A DNA stretch of 64,000 nt from Candidatus Krumholzibacteriota bacterium (GTDB taxonomy: Bacteria > Krumholzibacteriota > Krumholzibacteriia > LZORAL124-64-63). Position numbers and translations under genes: made by a program. The notes below the pieces were generated by a model. That model did no database searches. It was not told the DNA's origin and saw only the letters and a program-made list of their open reading frames with translations. The stretch is taken from assembly GCA_024275485.1 (NCBI GenBank), contig JAJRZA010000050.1, positions 29,914 through 93,913 on the forward strand, written 5' to 3'. Each line of letters begins with the position of its first letter. Position 1 is the stretch's first letter. Shown in pieces: positions 63,998 to 64,000 of this stretch.

Positions 63998-64000
63998 GCA

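Overview
The window is about 64 kb of densely coded bacterial chromosome with moderate to high GC. It has short intergenic gaps, frequent ATGA/TTGA stop-start overlaps, and many GTG and TTG starts. It looks Gram-negative: there are several outer-membrane barrels, lipoproteins with lipoboxes, a PorV/PorQ-type barrel, and secreted lamin-tail and FlgD-like domains. One secreted protein combines a Cys-rich 'GCCLPD' motif with a C-terminal '..YWDSLKSNYR' tail. These traits point to the FCB group or one of its uncultured neighbours (Krumholzibacteriota/Eisenbacteria-like). That placement is inference; no 16S gene is present.

Layout. 1-3.3 kb: a membrane M61-like peptidase, an atypical SDR, and a two-gene unit made of a tiny membrane protein and an FmdB-type zinc ribbon. 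The tiny gene stops at UGA, but its frame continues for 33 more codons and a bacterial SECIS-like hairpin sits just behind the UGA. I read it as a 61-residue selenoprotein. 3.3-7.8 kb: a minus-strand operon for bacterial ceramide synthesis (serine palmitoyltransferase, GNAT-like ceramide synthase, CerR-like reductase) plus a PAP2-family membrane enzyme. 7.8-14 kb: AMMECR1/MEMO pair, STAS protein, Nudix hydrolase, Mrp ATPase, sulfatase-fold enzyme, a PTS EIIA protein and a small membrane protein. 14.4-23.4 kb: a cell-envelope cluster (lamin-tail protein, PorV-like barrel, helix-hairpin-helix barrel, FadL-like barrel, 5'-nucleotidase) that could scavenge extracellular DNA or nucleotides.

23.6-42.5 kb is mostly housekeeping: a D2-only AAA+ ATPase, zinc ribbon, second EIIA, RsgA, GT9, site-2 protease, two FN3 lipoproteins, HU with a 14-bp repeat array in its leader, threonine aldolase, TrkA/TrkH, NadE, RsmI (frameshifted), a CDP-alcohol phosphatidyltransferase, Tmk, an S41 protease, a GT2 enzyme and NfeD/paraslipin. 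42.6-56.6 kb: CheV and PilZ, arginine deiminase, a large hybrid histidine kinase, a tyrosine-catabolism tail operon (unknown protein, fumarylacetoacetase, acetoacetate-CoA ligase), an S46 peptidase and a second histidine kinase. 56.7-64 kb: a secreted protein gene with an in-frame stop, OMP and DUF4136 lipoprotein, a four-gene multiheme cytochrome/FeS/NrfD quinone-redox operon (FeS gene frameshifted), an aquaporin gene with a large internal deletion, SlyD, and a long inverted repeat at the window edge.

The window has no rRNA, tRNA, CRISPR array or recognisable transposase. Two of the broken genes (rsmI and the FeS subunit) each lack a single base in a homopolymer, so sequencing error must be considered for them.
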